A stretch of DNA of 64,000 nt from contig CM114273.1 in NCBI GenBank assembly GCA_050084515.1, positions 29,946,001 to 30,010,000 of the forward strand. The letters are read 5' to 3'. Shown piece by piece: positions 61,606 to 64,000 of this stretch; position 1 is the stretch's first letter; each line of letters starts with the position of its first letter. The notes under the pieces are model-generated. The model was not told where the DNA came from and did not search any database. It saw only the letters and a program-made list of their open reading frames with translations. A program made the translations under genes and the position numbers. The stretch is from Blasia pusilla. Taxonomy: Eukaryota > Marchantiophyta > Marchantiopsida > Blasiales.

Positions 61606-62990
61606 CCAGGAGGGTCTTCCCCAACAGTGTTAGTATCTGTGGCTGGTTTTAGTGGAGTAGTCACTTGGCAAGGAGACTTTTTGGAGGGTAATGTTTATGC
61701 TATGGATTCTCCTGCGCATGAGGAGGTAGAGGAGGTCCCTATTTTTGCAGCTATGGCATCCTCATTGTTAGATGTGCCACTTTGGAGTTCAGGCGGTGCA
61801 CTACGGCAAGAGGCTGATCGCCTAGTGCAGGAGGCTTGGTGTGAAGCTATTATACCTCACGAGGAAGAGGAGGCCCCACGGCGGACTCCTACTTCTGGTC
61901 CAGTTGGGTTATCCCCTTTGGATACTACACCCATTGTATGGCGGTATCCGTCGGAGGGCATTTGTGTGTTAGATCTCTTTGGTGGGATTAGCACTGGTTT
62001 GGCTGGAGTGTTATAGACCGGTATTCCTATGCGGAGATACTTGTATGTGGAGCGAGATGAGACGGCCCAGAGAGTCTCATCCCAACATATTGGGCAGTTG
62101 ATGCGAAGATATCCTGAGTTGTTGCCGCCATCAGCTATTCGTGGGTACTAGCGTGCTTTACCATCACACATTGCATTGTTGGGGGCGCAAGACCTTGAGA
62201 GGGTTGGTCCTGTGGATTTGGTGATTGCTGGATGGCCATGTCAGGGTCATACACGTGCTGGTCGTGGTGAGGGATTACACGACCCTAGGTCTCGATTGTT
62301 TTGGGAGATGTTACGGGTGTTACGACATCTTCAGGTTCATCAGGCACGTGCTCCAGCTTACATTGTGGAGAATGTTCCATTGTTGGGTGACACTCGGACC
62401 CGGATGATGGCGAGTGTTCATGAGGTGCGGTCTTGGATTGGACCAGCGGTGTTGTTGGATGCAGTGCGAGTTGGCTCGCGTGCACATCGTCCACGCTTGT
62501 GGTGGACAAACTTGTTGCCTAGGGAGGTTCTAGGTCGAGCATATGATGCAGTGCAGCGGGATCCTTGCCTTACAGTGGATAATATCTTGGATACTGGGCG
62601 ACTTTCTCAAGTGGTGAGGGTTATTGATCGATCACCCATGGTAGTGGTGAACCGTGTGGGCCAGCCTAGGATGGCACTACCCACATTTGTGAGTTTTCCC
62701 TCGTCACATGCCTACAGGGAAAGTGGTCCGGGGCTTGTATGGGATTCTCATGTGCCATAGTTGGTGGAGCCTAACACTGATGAGAGAGAGCGTGCAATGG
62801 GATTTGCTACTGGTGTGACAGCGGTTGCTTCTATTTTTGAGGCTTCACGACGTCATGTGTTGGGTCAGGCCATGGACCTGAATTGTTTGACTTGGATTTT
62901 GAGTCTTGGTATGGCCGAGCAGCGTCGACTTCGGACTATGTCTGTGGGTCTTCCACCCCTTGTAATGAGCTCGATGGCTACCGGACGGTA
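61606..62990 (+). pseudogene. E2 C5-cytosine DNA methyltransferase domain
   Basis: The N-terminal spacer (GFSGVVTWQGDFLEG, DTTPIVWRYPSEG) leads to motif I VLDLFGGISTGLAGVL (about 61964-62013) and motif II-like YLYVERDE. The open frame 62176-62760 has DLVIAGWPCQGHTRAG (motif IV; Cys codon 62239-62241), RSRLFWEMLRVLRHL, YIVENVPLLGD (motif VI; ENV 62368-62376), GSRAHRPRLWWTNLLP (motif VIII) and a variable target-recognition-like part. Motif IX/X is ERAMGFATGVTAV and RRHVLGQAMDLNCLTWIL. Only three stops (62014, 62149, 62758) interrupt it, and all are TAG where E1 reads CAG. Catalytic residues are intact. It would methylate DNA cytosine, possibly the element itself. Confidence 0.9.
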
Positions 62991-63158
62991 GAGGCATCGG
63001 TTGGGGGCGAGGAGAGTAGTATTTTGCATCCTTGGAGTAAATGGGATGTAATGGCTGGGAATGTGGAGTTGGTTGCTCATGCTGGTGGAGGAGTTATTTG
63101 CTCAGATGATGGTGTAGCTAAGGGTGTACCATCGTGTGAGGGGTTTGCGTAGCAGCCA

Positions 63159-64000
63159 ATGGCATCGTCCTCTCCCGCTAGTGTGCCAGTGGAGGAGATT
63201 TGGGAGCCATTACTTGGGCCCAAGCTTACGGGAGGTGAGAAACGACGCTTGACACAATTCCTACGTGCTTATAGGAGTTGTTTTGCCTTTAGCATGAAGG
63301 AGTTGGGTTCTCTGGTTGGACCCGGTATACGGATTGATTTGGCTAGTGATACGCCAATCTTCCATCGTCCCTACCGATATAGTGATATGGAGAGGGACCT
63401 GATTCAGAGTAGGACGTTGGACCTTTTGGAGGCTGGATCAGTGGAGTTGTCGCATGGAGAGTATGCATCAGCCACTGTCATGCCTGCTAAAAAGGATATG
63501 CATGGCAACTACACGGATAGGCGGATGTGTGGAGATTACCGTCCTATCAATCGGAAAACCAAGGCCGATAAGTATGCCATGCCTACACATGAGGAGATCT
63601 TTGATGTGGTGGGACATGCAAAGATTTTCAGTACTTTGGATCTTCGGGCAGGATACCATCAGTTGCCGATTAGGTAGAGTGACAAGGCCAAGACAACATT
63701 TTGGGATGTCAACTCTCACGGCAAGGATTGTTTGTACCAGTGGAAATTCTTACCCTTTGGGTTGAAGAATGCACCTTCCAAGTTTCAAAGAGTGATGGAC
63801 AGGATCCTAGTAGGGTTGGATTTTTTTTCGGTGTTACATTGATGATATCTTGGTGTTCAGTAACACGGTGGAGGAGCATCAGATACATTTGCAGATGGTG
63901 TTTGAGCGGTTGAAAGCTCATGGTCTACGTTTGCATCCAGGAAAGTGTAAGTTCTTCCATGAGGATGTTGAGTACTTGGGTCATGTGATCTATCCATGTG
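63159..64000 (+). pseudogene. E2 reverse transcriptase (truncated by window)
   Basis: A 172-codon frame from 63159 has IWEPLLGPKLTGGEKRRL, CFAFSMKELGSL, IFHRPYRYSDMERDL, SHGEYASATVMPAKKD, RRMCGDYRPINRKTK and FSTLDLRAGYHQLPIR before a TAG at 63675. Downstream are [19 protein letters not shown] and a poly-T run (about 63820-63828) with a frame break just before the catalytic box, whose codons (TAC ATT GAT GAT, about 63836-63847) survive in another frame. HPGKCKFFHEDVEYLGHVI reaches the window end. Confidence 0.85.

Larger units (their letters stand above)
57208..64000 (+). mobile_element. E2: Ty3/gypsy element with DNA methyltransferase (5' part; runs off the window)
   Basis: It has the same domain order as E1: gag, zinc knuckles with RGG linker, protease, C5-cytosine methyltransferase, reverse transcriptase. 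RT is cut by the window end, so RNase H, integrase, PHD and the 3' repeat would follow beyond 64000. Coding identity to E1 is clear at the protein level in every domain, but the terminal regions differ. Stops and frameshifts are fewer per domain than in E1, so E2 looks younger. Confidence 0.85.

Overview
The window looks like nuclear DNA of a streptophyte, most likely a land plant outside the well-studied angiosperms. The reasons are a spliced plant-type PRMT1 gene with short GT-AG introns, a second spliced gene with plant-like protein sequence, and a dense bed of decayed transposons (Ty3/gypsy, Helitron, hAT, non-LTR). Base composition is moderately AT-rich. The species cannot be fixed from the sequence alone.

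Layout. 1-427 is a minus-oriented piece of a dispersed ~640-bp terminal repeat (called A+B here). 428-5628 holds no gene I recognise. 5629-7146 (minus) holds the 3' exons of a cysteine-rich protein gene, including a 19-nt microexon. 9524-20889 is a decayed Ty3/gypsy element (E1). 21075-25170 holds another A+B fragment, a GA microsatellite and a Helitron Rep-helicase relic. 26761-28234 is a hAT transposase relic. 30985-34966 is an intact nine-exon PRMT1 gene with an 11-nt microexon. 35000-45360 is mostly unrecognised intergenic sequence. 45363-46005 and 47078-47713 are solo A+B repeats in opposite orientations. 49400-51999 (minus) is a dead non-LTR-type reverse transcriptase with a nuclease-like C-terminus. 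52000-57207 has nothing recognised. 57208-64000 is a second gypsy element (E2), cut by the window end.

The most notable system is the pair E1/E2. Both carry gag with zinc knuckles, an aspartic protease, then a full C5-cytosine DNA methyltransferase domain (motifs I, IV with PCQ, VI with ENV, VIII, IX, X in unpermuted order), then reverse transcriptase. E1 continues into RNase H, a DDE integrase and a C-terminal PHD finger. So the element carries a DNA-methylation writer and a likely histone reader. Retrotransposons with cytosine methyltransferases have been reported from charophytes and dinoflagellates. The PHD finger and the odd terminal-repeat order of E1 (A1-internal-B1-A2-B2) are what I would look at first.

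Both copies are dead. Four stop codons in E2 lie where E1 has CAG, a pattern expected from deamination of methylated CHG sites. E1's methyltransferase is split between motifs I and IV by a 1262-bp solo LTR with a 4-bp target duplication. The only genes that look alive are PRMT1 and the minus-strand gene at 5.6-7.1 kb. No tRNA, rRNA or CRISPR array was seen.
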